From Hormiphora californensis (lineage: Eukaryota; Ctenophora; Tentaculata; Cydippida; Pleurobrachiidae), in contig CM035352.1 of assembly GCA_020137815.1 (NCBI GenBank), positions 6,121,159 through 6,185,158 on the forward strand: DNA of 64,000 nucleotides, read 5' to 3'. The notes under the pieces were generated by a model. That model saw only the letters and a program-made list of their open reading frames with translations. It ran no database searches and had not been told where the DNA came from. A program made the translations under genes and the position numbers. Shown one piece after another: positions 1 to 10,196 of the stretch (position 1 is the first letter of the stretch; every line of letters begins with the position of its first letter).

Positions 1-90
1 TGTTACGTTTAGTTGTGTTATCCAAAGCACACAGGAACCTACATCCTGTGATTTGACAATTGGGTCAACAACTGCTACCGTCTCTCCCAC
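1..90 (+). CDS. Ig exon a0 (3' part; begins left of window)
   Basis: First half of an Ig domain. In frame from base 2 it reads VTFSCVIQ, the B-strand cysteine context, and continues with a second Cys in PTSCDL. It ends with 2 bases of a codon at a gtgagt donor, and exon a1 supplies the third base. The reverse copy at 38339-38472 shows about 44 more coding bases upstream ([13 protein letters not shown]). The Ig fold is inferred from the Cys spacing and the partner exon. Confidence 0.75.
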
Positions 91-108
91 GTGAGTTTAT
101 TTTGTGTG

Positions 109-112
109 AGAC

Positions 113-155
<43 letters not shown>

Positions 156-367
156 CAGAGACAGAGAGACAGAGAGACAGAGAGACAGAGAGACAGAGAG
201 ACAGAGAGACAGAGAGACAGAGAGACAGAGAGACAGAGAGACAGAGAGACAGAGACAGAGACAGACAGAGAGACAGAGAGACAGAGACAGAGACAGAGAC
301 AGAGACAGAGACAGAGACAGAGACAGAGACAGAGACAGAGACAGAGACAGAGACAGAGACAGAGACA
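109..367 (+). repeat. GAGACA/GA microsatellite
   Basis: Nearly pure (GAGACA)n and (GA)n directly inside the intron after exon a0. It creates open frames on both strands that are only Arg/Glu/Gln or Ser/Leu repeats. The reverse complement is at about 38075-38321. Confidence 0.95.
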
Positions 368-1061
368 GTACGCACACAGATATCCACAGTGAAAAAAATG
401 ACTATCTTTGATTGGACTGACATGATAGTACAGCTTCTGTTGGCTTTTAAAACGTTTTAAATAATGCTTATATCCCGAGTTGTTGTCCCCCTTACTCAAC
501 AAATCCCGAGATAATTTGAATTTATCAAATGAAACGGTTATTGACTGCGGCTCATGATGGATTTGAATATTAGTGGAGATTGTTTATAAACAATCTCGGG
601 TTGTTTGAACATGATTATTTAAAAGGATTCTTTTTTCAAAGAGGTCCGTCCATACTCCATATGATAAATGATTGCGGAGAATGGATATATTGATTCACTA
701 AAGAAAAATAAAAAACTGAGTATTAGGGGAAATCACATATTCGTGCACGGATTTTCAGCGGAGGGAAATCACACTGGTTGCAATGTAATTTGTGTCAATG
801 CTCTGCAAGAATCCCGTGTGGCGGTCGTGCTCAGCAGGTTTTACCCCGAAATCCGAATTGTGTCAGAAAATTTCACACTTAGAGCGTTGTACGCGATTTC
901 CAGCCAGCAGCAGTGTGATTTTACTCTGCTGGGATTCCGTGCATTTGGTGTGATTTCCCCTAACTAGATACATATAGATGGTCTAAGCGATACAGTTTCC
1001 CTGTCCAGCTATACAGGTCTGCCACAAATTATGCCACAAATTATGTTTTCACACCTCACAG
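368..1061 (+). other. Intron a0-a1 remainder
   Basis: No second exon is evident. A 99-codon open frame at 668-967 has no splice borders or Ig pattern. A short inverted motif around 575-600 (gattgtttataaacaatc) is present. The near-repeat ggggaaatcacat/ggtgtgatttcccc at about 726 and 950 bounds a 240-bp element-like block. Confidence 0.4.
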
Positions 1062-1207
1062 GTATGTACCGGAAGACGGCGATGCCGATGCCTACTATCT
1101 TTGCTTTTCGGACGTTACTATAGCAACGTACAACAATGATTTCTCATGTGTCGTGAATTATACTGACGGTACAGCTGAGAATGTATATGAGGACATCAAC
1201 ACTCTCG
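1062..1207 (+). CDS. Ig exon a1, second half-domain
   Basis: Acceptor cacctcacag, donor gtaagg. It takes one base to finish the codon begun in a0 and ends phase 1. The protein has NDFSCVVNY, the F-strand Cys, and the sequon NYTD. Together a0 and a1 make one Ig-like domain without a standard D-x-G-x-Y-x-C corner. Confidence 0.8.
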
Positions 1208-1576
1208 GTAAGGGGCATACTAACCCATAATATGATTGGTTTTATAACTTTGTGATGTAATTTACTTTTCTCTTTAGAATTATCACATGCATAATATATG
1301 ATATAAAATATAATATATACCAATATAGTTAGAACTCAGAGTCTAACAGACGAGGCATTGTTTAACGGGCCTTTTGTCTATAGCATAATCCATTATTCTT
1401 TTTTCAAGTAGAAAACATGCGAAACCGCAATCTCTTCTACGTCAATGTAGCTCCAAGATCATTCATAGACTCCGATCTAACAAAGTTTAACAAAGTTATA
1501 TGAAGCAATTTAATATCTGTTAATATATGCCCCCCCCCCCCCCGTACTATGACCGCAACGTGACTATTATATATAA

Positions 1577-1936
1577 CTAGAAAGCCCATTGAAGTCCTGC
1601 AACAGCCCCCCCCCCCCACCCGTCTCTATGCCCCCCCCCCCCCTCTTACTCTGAATAACATGTAGAATCAGTCAGGTGATAAAGATCCGTAGAATTGTAG
1701 CTGTGTAGAGAATCAACGGGGTACGTAGGTAGAAAGGCTTTGGCAATCATGGCAGTAGATCCCAAAACACCACAGGTTAACACACAACAAACAACCAACA
1801 ACATGCACGTGCAGTATCCCCCCAAAACCTCCAATACCCCTCCCAAGCCACCTCCCAGGGCAACCCCCCACTATTTGCACGTGATGATAGGACATACTCA
1901 TCACCACGCCACGCATTTGCTTAATTATAATAAGGA
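1577..1936 (-). mobile_element. Helitron-like non-autonomous element H1
   Basis: Read on the minus strand it starts TCCTTATTATAATTAAGC and ends GGGCTTTCTAG followed by T, as expected for a Helitron (5' TC, 3' CTRR, insertion between A and T). Poly-C/G runs lie near the 3' end. It encodes no Rep/helicase. Assignment rests on termini only. Confidence 0.5.
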
Positions 1937-2378
1937 CTAGAAAGCCCATTGTTAAGTCCTACAACAGCCCCCCCCCCCACCCGTCTTTATGTCTCTCCCC
2001 CCCCCCCTCTTACTGTTCGTCTCTCCATGTCGGGGTAAAGAATACGAAGGTTGGTAGTGGTAGAGCGCTGGTGATAAACATCAAGGGAAATACCGCTGAA
2101 TAACATGTAGAATCAGGCGATAAAGATCCGTAGAATTGTAGCTGTGTAGAGAATCAACGGGGTACGTAGGTAGAAAGGCTTTGGCAATCATGGCGGTAGA
2201 TCCCAAAACACCACGAAACACCACAGGAACACGCAACAAACAACAAACAACATGCACGTGCAGTATCCCCCCTCCAATACCCCTCCCAAGCCACCTCCTT
2301 GGCAACCCCCACCATTTGCACGTGGGATACTACATCACCCTCCTCACTACGACGTTCATTTGTACTTTATAATATAGA
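1937..2378 (-). mobile_element. Helitron-like non-autonomous element H2
   Basis: Abuts H1 head-to-tail. Minus-strand 5' end is TCTATATTATAAAGTAC, 3' end is GGGCTTTCTAG. It shares the interior (CACGTGCATG near the 5' third) with H1 and with H3-H5. The inverted flanks gaccgcaacgtgactat (about 1549) and atagtcacgttgcggtc (about 2380) suggest insertion into an older inverted repeat. Confidence 0.5.
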
Positions 2379-2576
2379 TAGTCACGTTGCGGTCCTTCTA
2401 ACCACGAAGAGGGCAGTCTTTTGTGAGACAAGCCTTATTGTATGTACTATAATAAAAAGAAGATAATAAAAGATAACCCATGCCAAAGAATGAGTAACTT
2501 CTGATATACCTACTCTAAACAGGGTATCCGGTATATCCATGATTCGTACCGATTACAACGTCCTTTATTGTTTCAG

Positions 2577-2735
2577 GTGTAAATATAACAGCGGATAATG
2601 TAGATGTGCAGACTTCCGAGCTATGGGTAAAGAAGGGCGATGCTTTTTCTTTTACCTGCTCCTATGTTGCAAAGATCGACTGCTCCGGGTGTACCGATGA
2701 TGCACACTTTTTTCACGACGGAGATGCTATCGATG
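2577..2735 (+). CDS. Ig exon a2, first half-domain
   Basis: Acceptor ttgtttcag, donor gtatgt, phase 1-1. It reads GVNITADNVDV then FSFTCSYVAKIDCSGCTDD. The B-strand Cys is followed by an extra Cys pair (DCSGC) that could form a local disulfide. The core Trp lies at neither end, so the domain is atypical. Confidence 0.82.
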
Positions 2736-2907
2736 GTATGTAGTTTCCGAATTGGTAAAGTTCTAAGTGGTTTCGGCTGTGAGTTGGTAGATTGGCTCCA
2801 AAAAATGCTTAAAACTCCTGAAAAAATCCAAAAAAATAAGATAAAATAAAAGTTTTAGGTATATAATATGTATGACCGAATATATAATGACATATGATAT
2901 TGTTTAG

Positions 2908-3042
2908 ATGACTCTCTGGTGTTTGGGGATGAGGTGTTCTACTATACAGTATACACAATGAGTGAAGATGACGAGGGAGACTATTCCTGTGAGGTGTACG
3001 GCTCTGTCACCACTGATACCACTATAACTGTACACATGTTTG
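2908..3042 (+). CDS. Ig exon a3, second half-domain
   Basis: Acceptor tgtttag, donor gtaagt, phase 1-1. It contains the textbook Ig tyrosine-corner motif EDDEGDYSCEVYG followed by a G-strand (TTITVHMF). This is one of the clearest Ig signatures in the window. Confidence 0.92.
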
Positions 3043-3079
3043 GTAAGTCACGACGTGTTGATATCAGCATACAATTTTT

Positions 3080-3172
3080 ATATTTCTGTCCTTCAGTTTC
3101 TAACTTTAATCTTATCTTATTCCAAGTCGAAATAAGATAAGATTAAAGATAGAAATTGAAGGACAGAAATAC
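3080..3172. repeat. Hairpin repeat (MITE-like)
   Basis: An inverted repeat whose arms read atttctgtccttcagtttct and its near complement, meeting at about 3126. A third copy of the arm start is at about 3298. No target duplication could be fixed. Confidence 0.6.
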
Positions 3173-3512
3173 TCCGCGGAATCATATTCCTCGAAAAGCT
3201 AAAACTTTCTATGCTTGTCAAGAGTCTATTCCGAGAGTCTATTCCGAGAATCAGTGTTAATATTATATTCTGACTAGGGTTGATCCATGAAGCAAGCATA
3301 CAATTTTTATATTTCTGTCCTTGTTACCTCTGCAGAGTATTCTGCGGAGCTGTGGTAACAATAGCGTGATTTTTGCTATGGTTGCGAACATAATTATTCG
3401 TTAAATGGTATCAAGATTGACAATCAGATCGACAGATCGGTTTGGCGCCGCCAAACAGTCGATCATGAGAGAGAACTATAATAAATATTAAATAATGAAT
3501 TCCCTGCCTCAG

Positions 3513-3660
3513 AAATGATGGATTGGAGCGACTCGGTGTACATACAGTCGGGTGACAACACCTCTTTAACCTGCATCGCTCCCAGTCTCGCTACATTCAC
3601 CTGGACGGGTGCCAATGGAACTGCGGAAACTACTACCACCCTGAATGGTGGAGTTTACCA
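3513..3660 (+). CDS. Ig exon a4, first half-domain
   Basis: Acceptor ctgcctcag, donor gtacgt. It starts phase 1 and ends phase 2 inside a Gln codon. It carries NTSLTCIAP (B-strand Cys) and TFTWTGANG, the core Trp 10 residues on, with sequons NTS and NGT. Confidence 0.87.
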
Positions 3661-3799
3661 GTACGTGTGATATAGGGCGTGATACAGGGATCATGCAGGG
3701 GTGTTTATGATCATGTGTCATTAGGATCAGATAATATTGTGTTGAATAAAAACCATCAAGGCTTTGTTATATATAAAGTTTAGTAATGATCATCAAATA

Positions 3800-4067
3800 T
3801 TTTCTTGTTGTCGAATATCACGAAACTTTGGAATTGACATAGAAAATACCCAAAAAACATTCTAGCAAAGTTTCAGCACCAGCAAAAAATTCCTTCTGGT
3901 AGTTTTGATGCCAAAAACACACTTCCAGGGGTATTAGAGCTCCGGAAACACCAGGAACCTTGAATGAGGGTATAGAATAGTCCAAGTATGAATTTTCATA
4001 AGCTAATTTTGTCAACTTTTTTCTGGGTGAAGCCCAACGCTTGTAAAGATCCCATATGAACACCCTG
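3800..4067. mobile_element. Half of a CAGGGTGTTC-ended palindromic element
   Basis: Matches one arm of the complete element at 62552-63157 and ends GAACACCCTG before TA. Only one arm is present, so it is a truncated or solo-arm copy. It sits in the intron between a4 and a5. Confidence 0.6.
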
Positions 4068-4121
4068 TATGAGACAGGTTCAAACTTTAGGTAAACAAAC
4101 ATGGTCAATGTTCAATTTCAG

Positions 4122-4240
4122 GACAAAGAGTGTGTATACGGTGACTGGTTTATACAGTGACACAGACTACACCTGTTCAGCCTCCAGTCAGAACTGCACA
4201 GGGTGTACTTCAACCAAAACTATGAGTGTAATCATCACCG
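4122..4240 (+). CDS. Ig exon a5, second half-domain
   Basis: Acceptor ttcaatttcag, donor gtacgt. It completes the split Gln codon of a4 and ends phase 1. It reads YSDTDYTCSASSQNCTGC: F-strand Cys with the tyrosine two residues before, plus an extra Cys pair and the sequon NCT. Confidence 0.87.
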
Positions 4241-4290
4241 GTACGTGCAGATATGTATGATTTTATCAACATGCAATGTCATAATATAAT

Positions 4291-4502
4291 GTTAACACTC
4301 TTGTTGTCATGGTAACACTCTTGTTGCCATGGTAACACTCTTGTTGCCATGGTAACACTCTTGTTGCCATGGTAACACTCTTGTTGCCATGGTAACACTC
4401 TTGTTGCCATGGTAACACTCTTGTTGCCACGGTAACACTCTTGTTGCCACGGTAACACTCTTGTTGCTATGGTGACACTCTTGTTGCCATGGTAACACTC
4501 TT
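4291..4502 (+). repeat. 20-bp minisatellite of RFX X-box-like sites
   Basis: Ten head-to-tail 20-bp units. Six contain the exact palindrome GTTGCCATGGTAAC, four carry 1-2 changes. This 14-mer fits the known RFX X-box consensus GTTNCCATGGNAAC. The array ends 23 bp before exon a6. The reverse copy is at about 34021-34226. Confidence 0.93.
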
Positions 4503-4525
4503 AATACAACTCACGTTACTATTAG

Positions 4526-4643
4526 AGGTTGGATTCCTCGAATATCCTGAGGATGAGAATCTGGGGGAAGGTGATGCTTTAACACTATCGTGTGTCCTTG
4601 ATACTCCCAGTGGTGACTACTCAGCCATAAACTATATTCGCTG
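4526..4643 (+). CDS. Ig exon a6, first half-domain
   Basis: Acceptor ttactattag, donor gtaggt. It starts phase 1 and ends on TG of the core Trp codon. It reads GDALTLSCVLD, the B-strand Cys, then NYIRW across the junction. Confidence 0.87.
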
Positions 4644-4721
4644 GTAGGTTCCCTAATTTTTCTGATCATCCCACGCGAAGGTCACATATTTATTAACGGT
4701 TAACCACGCCCCTTGTTCTAG

Positions 4722-4909
4722 GTATGTTAACGATAACAGATACGACACGAATATAGTGGACACTGCGTATAGTGATGCCAATGTCACCTCTGTACTGGTA
4801 ATTGATTCGGTGGATGCAGATTATAGTGGGTCGTATAAATGTGTTGCAGAGTACAATAACACTGGAAATTTATACGTGGAATCTGATTTTGGATATGTTA
4901 CAGTTGAAG
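4722..4909 (+). CDS. Ig exon a7, second half-domain
   Basis: Acceptor cttgttctag, donor gtataa. Its first G completes Trp (W-YVNDN). It contains DSVDADYSGSYKCVAEY, a standard Ig E-F corner with F-strand Cys, and sequons NVT and NNT. It ends phase 1. Confidence 0.92.
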
Positions 4910-5115
4910 GTATAATATATCGAATAACAATATCCAGTTTATCATTCAGTTTGTATGATCGAAATCGAGTAAATTACACAAATTGGTTGATTGTGTACAA
5001 TTTCTTGCTTGTGATGTTCTAACCCGAGCAAGGCAACTTTCTTCCGTTATGAAATGAAACATCATGTCCTCCTACCGCGTGTATCCATGATTGATATATG
5101 TACCTCCTATAACAG

Positions 5116-5265
5116 TTGTATCCACGGATATTTCCTCCGACTCCTCCTTTGGTACAAGTGGAGGTAGTTTCACCTTCACTGTCGTGTTCTCCGGATCCCC
5201 TGATGTCATCGTGTGGGAGGTAGCATCCCTCTTTACCGGCGCAGAATACACCACAGTCACAAACG
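5116..5265 (+). CDS. Ig exon a8, first half-domain
   Basis: Acceptor ctataacag, donor gtaata, phase 1-1. It reads GSFTFTVVFSGSPDVIVWEV: the B-strand Cys position is Val, but the core Trp is kept. The domain therefore lacks the canonical disulfide even though its partner a9 keeps the F-strand Cys. Confidence 0.82.
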
Positions 5266-5420
5266 GTAATACTGCAATATCAAACCCAATCTAATAAGCC
5301 CTTCGTTGGGGTTTTATTAACTTCAAACGACCATATATATCTCTCTGGTGTGTGAGATGTGTGTACCACTACCTATAAAACCGTGTTAATATAAACTGAT
5401 AACTATCCCGTGTACGGCAG

Positions 5421-5511
5421 GGACGGCAACATATACACTATACACTACACACTACATACACTACACACTATATACACTATACTGTACACTAAACAGGGAC
5501 GGCAACATATA
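5421..5511 (+). repeat. Duplicated exon start and TACAC-rich tract
   Basis: GGACGGCAACATATA preceded by CAG occurs at 5421 and again at 5497, where exon a9 begins. The 76-bp spacing is filled by tacac/actata repeats. The upstream copy is a potential second acceptor but would shift the frame. Confidence 0.8.
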
Positions 5512-5664
5512 GTGATGAGATGACGAATGGTGTGAACAAGCGGACCTCAACCCTGGTACTACCATCCCTTGTTACTACCGATGAGGGCCTCTACCGGTGT
5601 ACCGGCAACTACTCCACTACAGGAACTACAACACAGTCACAAGCCTCCATTCTCTATGTATACT
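5497..5664 (+). CDS. Ig exon a9, second half-domain
   Basis: Acceptor ctaaacag, donor gtaagt, phase 1-1. It carries LVTTDEGLYRCTGNYST, the standard corner and F-strand Cys, followed by a G-strand (SQASILYVY). Confidence 0.88.
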
Positions 5665-5769
5665 GTAAGTAGACATGCAGCTAGTGTTCTTGAATGCTGT
5701 AGTATTATATCGGTGTCTAGATCTAGCAATATATTAGTTGATAGATGCATTAACTCACAACAATTCCAG

Positions 5770-5897
5770 ATATGGAGCCAGATGGAGACCAGTATGCCAT
5801 ATCAGGGGGATCACAACCTGTTGTCATTTACATCAATATATACGCACAGGAAGAGCCCACCTCAGTGTCTTTACAGGCAGATGGTTCAATAATTCAG
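5770..5897 (+). CDS. Ig-like exon a10, first half-domain without Cys
   Basis: Acceptor caattccag, starts phase 1. The frame of a11 requires the donor at CAG-gtacca (phase 0). It reads SGGSQPVVIYINIYAQ, in a B-strand position but without Cys or Trp. A second donor (gtatgt at 5926) leaves phase 1 and would not fit a11. Confidence 0.72.
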
Positions 5898-6030
5898 GTA
5901 CCATATATGGTGGGGGGACCCGGGGGTATGTAGGGCACAGTCCAGTTAGCAAGGGGTTACGTTGATGATGTTGTTTGGATAATATTTACTATTTATTCGA
6001 GTTCCTAAATATGTACAACTCCCTCGCCAG

Positions 6031-6187
6031 AACTACTATGAGCTTTCCACTGAACTAACGTCATCCGGAGTATACAAAACAACAATACTTCTAGCAGGAT
6101 CTTACATTGAAACAGAATCGTTTATCTGTTACGCCTACTTCAATTCTGAAAGCGTCAAAACAGACGCCTTCAGTTTCACTTATCTTG
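6031..6187 (+). CDS. Ig-like exon a11, second half-domain
   Basis: Acceptor ctcgccag, phase 0 start, donor gtatgt, phase 1 end. It contains ESFICYAYFNSESVKTD with an F-strand-like Cys, then FSFTYL. It pairs with a10. Confidence 0.8.
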
Positions 6188-6358
6188 GTATGTATTGTAG
6201 GTGGAACACTATATGTGCTTTGAATTGTTCATACTTTATTCATATTAATATTATGCTCCACGTTGCAATGCCAATATCATTTTACCCTGTCATGTATAAC
6301 AGGGTATCTGGGTATGAGCCACTTTTAGATTCAAGAGAAATGAGAATCACACAGCACG

Positions 6359-7986
6359 GTGCACCAGAAGGATCGTCAACCCAAAGTTGAGCCCGCAAAA
6401 CAAACTTTTGTTGGGGGTGACCCAGGAGGCCTTCCTGAACATCCCCACGGTGAGAAAAGTATATGTTATCGGGGAAAATTTTTGTCAAAATCGAAAAAAC
6501 TGGTTTTTGGTCCAAATTTGTGCATAACTTACTTGACTGCCGTTTGATGAAATATCTGATTGACATAAAATAAGTATACGAGACCTATTTTTGCACGAGG
6601 AATCGATTGCCGGTGGAGAGAAATCTCTAAAATGACCGGAAAATTGTCAAATATGGGAATTTTGTCATTTTTTTGAGGTTTTTGGCCCTTTAACCATTGA
6701 AAACGTTGAGATAGGAAGTTGGCAATAGCGCCAATCGTTAAAATGGTCATTTTTCTACGGGATCCCAAAATTTCATGTATATCCGATTCATGGTTAGATT
6801 TTGGCAAACTATTGAGATGTGCTTACTGAAAAAAGGATAACTTGATTTTCTCGTTTTTTGCGATTTTTTAACTTTTGAAAGAATTCTGATTGAAATGGCC
6901 AATCAGGGCCATGCTTAAGTTGTTTATGGGACAATTTTCGACCAAAATCCAAGATTTCATGCAAATCCAATGACAGATCATTGATTTATAGAAAGTTGAA
7001 ATAGGCAAAAAAGGCCAATTTTTACCATGAAAACAAAAATACACATTTTTTTTGTCAATTTCCATTAACAACTGGTACCCTACCTATTTTTTGCACGTAG
7101 AATCGATTGCCGGTGGAGTGGATCCTCTTAAATGATTGGAAAGCGGTCAAAATGCCATTTTTTGGAGGTCCAAAAACTTCCAAAAAATGACATTTCGACC
7201 GCTTTCCAATCATTTAAGAGGATCCACTCCACCGGCAATCGATTCTACGTGCAAAAAATAGGTAGGGTACCAGTTGTTAATGGAAATTGACAAAAAAAAT
7301 GTGTATTTTTGTTTTCATGGTAAAAATTGGCCTTTTTTGCCTATTTCAACTTTCTATAAATCAATGATCTGTCATTGGATTTGCATGAAATCTTGGATTT
7401 TGGTCGAAAATTGTCCCATAAACAACTTAAGCATGGCCCTGATTGGCCATTTCAATCAGAATTCTTTCAAAAGTTAAAAAATCGCAAAAAACGAGAAAAT
7501 CAAGTTATCCTTTTTTCAGTAAGCACATCTCAATAGTTTGCCAAAATCTAACCATGAATCGGATATACATGAAATTTTGGGATCCCGTAGAAAAATGACC
7601 ATTTTAACGATTGGCGCTATTGCCAACTTCCTATCTCAACGTTTTCAATGGTTAAAGGGCCAAAAACCTCAAAAAAATGACAAAATTCCCATATTTGACA
7701 ATTTTCCGGTCATTTTAGAGATTTCTCTCCACCGGCAATCGATTCCTCGTGCAAAAATAGGTCTCGTATACTTATTTTATGTCAATCAGATATTTCATCA
7801 AACGGCAGTCAAGTAAGTTATGCACAAATTTGGACCAAAAACCAGTTTTTTCGATTTTGACAAAAATTTTCCCCGATAACATATACTTTTCTCACCGTGG
7901 GGATGTTCAGGAAGGCCTCCTGGGTCACCCCCAACAAAAGTTTGTTTTGCGGGCTCAACTTTGGGTTGACGATCCTTCTGGTGCAC
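6359..7986. mobile_element. 1.63 kb palindromic element PAL-1
   Basis: Two near-perfect inverted arms of about 800 bp meet at about 7172, with ends GTGCACCAGAAGG / CCTTCTGGTGCAC. The interior shares long stretches with the element at 48460-49799, including the motif tttttgcacg-aggaatcgatt. Open frames inside occur as mirror copies on both strands and show no transposase features. It fills most of the a11-a12 intron. No clear target duplication was found. Confidence 0.85.
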
Positions 7987-8073
7987 AGTTTACTCTCTAT
8001 TTATAGTCGTTTACTGTATAGTAAACAGACCATCCATGGCTTGTTGGGAAACTAATATGTAACTTTTCTTTAG

Positions 8074-8206
8074 AGGGTACACCCAGCTACAATGCCGAAT
8101 ATACCTCGTTTAGTGACGACCAACGAACTTTAACTTACAAATTCACCTACCCATCGACGATGACCGGGACTCCTAGTATGGACTGGGGGACCACCCTTGA
8201 TACATC
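8074..8206 (+). CDS. Ig-like exon a12, first half-domain
   Basis: Acceptor tttctttag, donor gtgagt. It starts phase 1 and ends phase 2. It reads DQRTLTYKFTYP with no B-strand Cys, then SMDWGTT with the core Trp. It pairs with a13 as a Cys-less domain. Confidence 0.78.
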
Positions 8207-8559
8207 GTGAGTATGGAGGGGTGTTTGTACCTATTCTTCAATAGTACGGCCCGGTCGAATGAAATCTAGTCAGGGGTACCAAAATAACCGCCAGACAATT
8301 TACACTTCTAATGGATGCAATGTGATCCGAGCAACTTTGCAATTGTCTGACGACTTCATGTCAATCTTGAACCCAGAATGTTTGCCTGTCAATATATTCT
8401 CTGCATGGTATTATTAGAGAATTGGTAGGCGAACATTTTGGGTGCACATTTTAAAAATTCACAAATGCAAACTGTAATAGTCTACAAGTACAACACTGTT
8501 TTTGTTGTTTCCTATATTTCGATGAGATATGATCAATAAGAAAATCAAATTCTCTCTAG

Positions 8560-8738
8560 GAATTACACGGTCCTGAATCAGATTGTTAACGACACGTTTA
8601 CAAGTACAATAGAGTTTACTGCTCTTGAAGTAGGTAGTCTTGCATACGTTTCTCCCGTCTTTTCGTATGGAGCGGAAACCCTGATTGAACATGGGCTTGC
8701 AACTTTTTATGGGAACACAACTGCCGTCTACTTGATTG
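8560..8738 (+). CDS. Ig-like exon a13, second half-domain
   Basis: Acceptor tctctctag, donor gtgggt. It completes a Ser codon and ends phase 1. It reads STIEFTALEVGSLAYVSPVF: the E-F corner is recognisable but the F-strand Cys is missing, in step with the missing Cys in a12. Sequons NYT, NDT, NTT. Confidence 0.8.
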
Positions 8739-8983
8739 GTGGGTATAATAACTAATTATTATTTAATGTTATACATTCACACATAACTTGTTATTAGCTA
8801 TCTAATTTAAAACATAACAACGAAGTAAAACAACTACGTATTTGGTACGCTACAATTGTTTCATCGAAACCCTTACGGGAAACGAATCATCAGGCGACAT
8901 AAAACATAACAACTATTATAGCTATTATAGACAGAATGACATTATTGGTTACATATATCCATGTAATACTTTCATGTTTTCAG

Positions 8984-9203
8984 GTATCGGTCAATACACC
9001 TCTAAGTCTCCTTATACCACCATCACAAGTGGGATGGTTCTCCCGGGTGAGATGTTTACAGTTAGAGCCAAAGCTTGGGTTCCTTATGGTACCACCGGCA
9101 ACTGGACAGGGACATGGTATGCAGACGGATCTCCCCTTGAAGATTACTATTCCATGTCTACAGTTGAATCATCTTATAACGACGTTAACATGTCTGTCAC
9201 CTG
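8984..9203 (+). CDS. Ig-like exon a14
   Basis: Acceptor atgttttcag, donor gttagt. It starts phase 1 and ends on TG. It contains GEMFTVRAKAWVPYG with no B-strand Cys, NWTGTWYADGSP, and SSYNDVNMSVT running into the next exon. The split TG+T codon gives the F-strand Cys. Confidence 0.82.
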
Positions 9204-9366
9204 GTTAGTAGCTGGGATCACCTGCCCGGCGGCCCGATCTGAGCGCACTGTGCTGAAAATCAAAACTGGTTCTAGCGACGCCGGACAGTAGATATCTAAT
9301 TATCACGCCAAGCAGGGATCGACCACTGGATAATTATTCAGTGGCTAATTTTTAATGTTTCTTCAG

Positions 9367-9482
9367 TTGGCTCATGGCTTATGGTCCAAGTGAAGGGTCC
9401 TCGTACGACCTTACTGTTGTGTTGACCGATGGAGATACTGTATTGGAATCAGACCCCCCAATTGTTATTGAAGCTATAACAT
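9367..9482 (+). CDS. Ig-like exon a15
   Basis: Acceptor ttcttcag, donor gtaagt. Its first T completes a Cys codon (SVTC-WLMAYG), so the F-strand Cys straddles the junction. It ends with IVIEAIT, phase 1. The A-prime copy (29139-29254) is intact except for one substitution. Confidence 0.8.
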
Positions 9483-9487
9483 GTAAG

Positions 9488-9488
<1 letters not shown>

Positions 9489-9529
<41 letters not shown>
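9489..9529. repeat. (AT)n microsatellite
   Basis: About 41 bp of alternating AT in the a15-a16 intron. Matched at about 29089-29130. Confidence 0.95.
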
Positions 9530-9533
<4 letters not shown>

Positions 9534-9652
9534 CCTCCCCTATAATAATATTGCCCACCTTTAAATTCTTTGACGCAGATACTGTAAACCTTTGCCAACT
9601 AAACCAATATTCTCTCTCAAATGAGGGTCGAAATTACAAAAAGTCTTTTTAG

Positions 9653-9756
9653 TATTCGCGTTGGAGCCAATCAATGATATCGTGGCAAGTGGAAATTTAG
9701 TGGTGCTTTCCTGTACTGTCAATGACTACAACATTAATAGCGTTGAATGGAGACAG
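9653..9756 (+). CDS. Ig exon a16, first half-domain
   Basis: Acceptor gtctttttag, donor gtacta, phase 1 to 0. It reads NLVVLSCTVNDYN and SVEWRQ, the standard B-strand Cys and core Trp. Confidence 0.85.
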
Positions 9757-9832
9757 GTACTAAATGTTTATAGTTTAAAAAGCAGTGAGTAAAACCAACT
9801 CAGCTAAGCAATTTATTTGAATCTATAATGCA

Positions 9833-10018
9833 GCCCAATTGGTTACAAAGTAACCCGTCTTTGCGCGCTGGCAAGGGAGGGGTAACCTCTTAACCAAGCA
9901 GTTGATCACCACACGCAGTACGAGTTTGGTTATCTGGTGGACACAATGACGGGATTCAATGCACCTAATGGAAACCAAGTTGCTAGCAGCCTTACAGTCT
10001 ATGGAAACGACAACAATG
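9833..10018 (+). CDS. Ig exon a17, middle part, frame uncertain
   Basis: Acceptor ataatgcag, donor gtacgt. Entered in phase 0 from a16 it hits TAA after 19 codons. The second half is open in the frame that exits phase 1 (NGNQVASSLTVYGN) and joins a18 well. The A-prime copy (28612-28789) lacks some bases and stays open in its first half. Either this is a real frameshift in one copy or the exon border differs. Confidence 0.55.
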
Positions 10019-10122
10019 GTACGTATAACAGTCGGACGGTCGGACCCTGATTGAGGGAAAGGATTAATTGGGTGAAATATTGTTAATTCCTCATGATTTG
10101 GAGGTTTTTAAATTTTTAAAAA

Positions 10123-10196
10123 CCTTCAAAAAAGTTCGTCTCCCTTTTTCTCTTTTAAATTAAAAGAGAAAAAGGGAGACGAACTTTTTTTGAAGT
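10123..10196. repeat. Perfect-stem hairpin
   Basis: Arms starting CTTCAAAAAAGTTCGTCTCC fold onto the complementary arm with a stem of over 30 bp and almost no loop. Repeated at about 28437-28510. Confidence 0.85.

Noticed and set aside
60-423. Several 100-145 codon open frames in both strands over the GAGACA repeat, and mirror ones at 38021-38375
   Set aside because: They are translations of a microsatellite (Arg-Glu or Ser-Leu runs) with no other support.
6868-8006. Mirror-image open frames inside PAL-1 (also 30623-31048 and 48579-49709 in related elements)
   Set aside because: Each appears twice as inverted copies with no conserved domain, no codon bias and frame breaks between copies. 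They are by-products of a palindrome.
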